Shown here piece after piece: positions 61,204 to 64,000 of a stretch of DNA of 64,000 nt; positions within the stretch are counted from its first letter, which is position 1, and every line of letters starts with the position of its first letter. The notes below the pieces were generated by a model that worked only from the letters and a program-made list of their open reading frames with translations, did not search any database and was not told the DNA's origin. Made by a program: the position numbers and the translations under genes. Location: the NCBI RefSeq assembly GCF_907165205.1, contig NC_058190.1:31771345-31835344 (forward strand). The letters run 5' to 3'. Source of the DNA: Coccinella septempunctata (lineage: Eukaryota > Arthropoda > Insecta > Coleoptera > Coccinellidae).

Positions 61204-62980
61204 TAGTGTGGGCAAAATTAGATGGAATTGAATGACAGCTCTGTAGCCGTGAGAGCTAAGGAAAAATTGATAGCACGTTTCCGACCTCGACTTTCAAAAG
61301 ACTGTTAGCGTCCAAAACCGCATTTCTCTATCTTTTTTTTTTTTCAAGTTATAAGAATGATAACTCATTTTTCGGCTCTTCGTACTGGTGCCTTTATTTC
61401 GTAAAGTATCAGTGATATCGAAAAACAAATGTTACATTCTATAGACACTTCTTCATGTAGAATGCAGTGGCGTAGTCAAAGATTTTTTTCAGTCCGCCAC
61501 TCCAGTAATATAGTGGTAACTTTCATTTTTTTTTTAATATAAACTCTATGTTATTTTTACATATTCCAGTCTGATATTCAGGGTTAGAACTATTTAGAGA
61601 GTGGCTAAAGGGATATCGAAAACCGTTAGAAATACAGGGTAGCTTTAATTTCAAAAAAGCTGCGTTCTTTAAGGATGAGAGGGTTGGTGTAAACAGTTCC
61701 AAAATATCTCTGATGGTTGCAGAGATATCTCGAAAAAACTGAAAATCAAGATTATCTTCTTTTCTCTATAACTCTTTCGTTTTTGGAGATATCTACACGA
61801 AATTCAGTTTGTAGTCATGATACTATATAGCGATTATATATAAAGTATACCACCCTATTTTTAACGGTTTTCGATATTCCTATAGTCCACCTCTCAATAG
61901 TTCTAACCCTGTATAAAATGAGTCGTATCTCAAATTGTTCTTCCAATAAGAAATCTCAAAAACTAGTTTGATCAAGTTGGCGGGTCATTGTCATTAATAA
62001 TGAAATTTATGCTCTTATGTTGTGTCAGGTTATGAGAGATTTTGGAGGTCACTTTTATTCTGGATATTCGAGAGGATGCTCGGAAAATGAGTAAATTATC
62101 AGAATTTCCATCTCCATGACTACTTCATATTTACCACTTAACCTCTACTAGTAGTGGCACAGCCCTATTTGTGAAGGTGTTTGAAAAGGTTGAGTTACTG
62201 GTATTCAGACTATCTACTAGTTGAAAAAGTTTTCGAACATATTCAGTTGGATCCAGGTTTATAAAATTCCCTGAAAGTGATTCTTTCCATATTGGAAAAT
62301 TTTTCATCCTTTCAAATATCCGGAATGAAAGTGATCTTCAAAGTCTCTCATCTGCGTAATACTAATGAGGTTTATTCTTTGAAGTCTACAAGGTTTTATT
62401 ACAATTTTAATATCTGAATAATAAACCTAAAAAAAATCTAGCAAAGGCAAAGCCTGCGTCATTTAATAACCTGACACAATTTAGAAGCATAGAGTTCATT
62501 GTCATATTATCAATGAAATGGCCTGCCAACTAGACCGAACTAGTTTTTGAGTTTTTTATTGGAAGAACAATCAGAGACACGACGTAGGTTATATATTCTG
62601 AATCAGAAAAAATATAGGAAAGAATATGTAAAAATAACACAGGGTTCATATTTAAAAAAAATGAAAGTTCCAACTATATCACTGAAGTGGCGGAATGAAA
62701 AAATCTTAGACTACGCCATTGAAATCTACATGAGAAAGTGTCTAAAGAATCTAAGATTTGTTTTTCGATATCACTGATCCCTAACGAAATAGAGGCACCA
62801 GTACGAAGAGCCGAAAAATTAGTTTTCACTTATAACTTGAAAACAAAAGAAGATAGAGGGATGCGGTTTTGGCCAGTAACAATCTTTTTAAAATCGAGGT
62901 CAGAAAGGTGCCATCCATATTTCGCTAGCTCTTACGGTTGCGGAGCTGATATTCAATCCCATCGAATTTTGTCCAACCTG
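61204..62980. mobile_element. Long-TIR MITE with a nested MITE
   Basis: Arms at 61204-61560 and 62650-62980 are inverted copies and share TTAGATGGAATTGAAT-type ends, AGAGCTA(A/G), GACCTCGA, GGCTCTTCGTACTGGTGCCT and CAGTGGCGTAGTC-type blocks. TA flanks the outside (61202-61203 and 62981-62982). The middle contains a smaller element at 61579-61911 plus about 700 bp of unassigned DNA. Confidence 0.75.
61579..61911. mobile_element. Nested 333-bp MITE
   Basis: The left end CAGGGTTAGAACTATT and the reverse-complemented right end CAGGGTTAGAACTATT are identical. Both continue through GAGAG(G)TGG and ATATCGAAAACCGTTA. TA follows the right end (61912-61913); the left flank is TT and so the duplication has decayed. 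It is non-coding. Confidence 0.8.
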
Positions 62981-62982
62981 TA

Positions 62983-64000
62983 GCTACGTAGTTAGAACTG
63001 AGAACCAAGTGATCTGAAGCTCACTGGTCAGTAAAATAAAAAATCATTTCATTTCTCACATCTCAAGTTGAACAATAATTCGCAACAAATTATATAGGTA
63101 CACAGCAAATATAAGAGGAAAAACAGAACTCTTGTAAAATAAAACTCTCAGATTCAAATCGATAGAATTCAGTCTCGGGTAGAGTGACCTGAAAGCTGTT
63201 TATTCAAACAAGCCACCCACTCCAATGTCTCTCTGTGGGCTAATTCGTAATTTTCATTAGCTAACTCATTTCACGATCTTTCGAACACAGACTTCGTTCT
63301 GAGAGACAGTTCCAGGAATTTATTTCTGATTGGAATACACCATGCTCTTGATTCCGTGATTTGTAACATTAATGAATTTTTTGTTTCCCTGTTGCCTCTT
63401 ATATTCTAAAAATAAAAACACATCAGTCTAATAATGATAAGATTAAAATCATTCCGGAAGTTTAAGAGGACTGATTATTCCAACTGACAGGTGGAAGGAA
63501 CGAAATTTTCGGTATTTGAATCCTGAATGTATTCTCATTTTTTCAAGCGGATATTCTCATAAATCACTTTTCCGAGCACTTCTGCTCAGGTGAAGTTTCA
63601 GGATAACAAAGATAAAATGTTTACCTATACTTAATGAGAATCCATAATTGATCTACAAAATTGAATTAGGTACCTAATTTCCACCAACCTGTTACTATGA
63701 TAGCGAAACACGTGTCATGGTTAAACAACTATTATTAGCGGAAATCAGGTTATTAAGTTTTTTGCCATAAATGTATTTGCCCCATGAATTTGGTAATTAT
63801 TTATTCAAACAATAAATTCTCCCATACATCAAATTTCAATCAATGGTAGAGAACATCCAGAAGAAATCTTGTCAGTGCGAACATTTCTTCAAGTGCTGCC
63901 TATTATTTCGCTAAAAGATCCATCAAACTCAAAAAACAATGAAAATGTTTATTTTCAAAAGTTATTCTATTTTTCTCGTATATCTGAAATTTTTGTATCT
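62983..64000. other. Unassigned DNA with a decayed hammerhead-like copy
   Basis: No gene is visible. At 63694-63712 TATGATAGCGAAACACGT matches the 3' half of the motif at 44737-44763, but the CUGANGA core is deleted. Confidence 0.4.

Overview
This is a 64 kb stretch of AT-rich animal DNA, most likely from an insect. The evidence is the mix of transposon families: mariner copies, a jockey-like LINE with an (ATT)n tail, a LINE with a restriction-like endonuclease, a tRNA-derived SINE, Penelope/retrozyme-type hammerhead ribozymes and many fold-back Tc1/mariner-type MITEs. I found no convincing host protein-coding exon, tRNA, rRNA or CRISPR array. Almost every long ORF is either transposon-derived or a chance reading frame in a palindrome or microsatellite, so the window looks like an intergenic or intronic transposon graveyard.

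Layout. 0-5 kb: unassigned DNA and a decayed jockey-like LINE with an (ATT)n tail. 5.0-5.8 kb: a near-perfect palindrome of two ~310-bp arms, each carrying a well-formed type I hammerhead ribozyme on opposite strands, flanked by a 14-bp direct repeat. This is the most striking object here. 9.8-15.3 kb: five inverted-repeat MITEs. 15.4-18.0 kb: a direct duplication whose second copy is split by a 0.9-kb transposon. 18.1-22.4 kb: a nest of two opposed mariner elements, a long (TA)n microsatellite and a young LINE 3' end inserted in it. 23.2-25.4 kb: a repeat studded with a TCTGACA motif (inverted second copy at 42.0-43.0 kb) and a TTAA-type element. 31-32.6 kb: a 980-bp palindromic MITE, a perfect 33-bp hairpin and a hammerhead-like element. 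36-40 kb: a folded-back transposase fragment, another MITE, a SINE and an AACGTT-rich tandem array. 43-47 kb: four inverted-repeat elements, one nested. 49-56.6 kb: a LINE fragment, a 1-kb palindrome, a second hammerhead-like copy and a 67-bp retroposed scrap with a 12-bp target-site duplication. 59.8-63 kb: two more long-TIR MITEs, one containing another.

How the parts relate. The MITEs need transposases supplied elsewhere; many end in CAGGGTG/CACCCTG-like termini next to TA, as Tc1/mariner elements do. Both mariners here are broken. The ribozyme element would depend on a Penelope-like reverse transcriptase not present in the window. All family assignments come from reading motifs, without database searches. 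Coordinates of repeat edges are good to a few bases where a target-site duplication is visible and to tens of bases otherwise.
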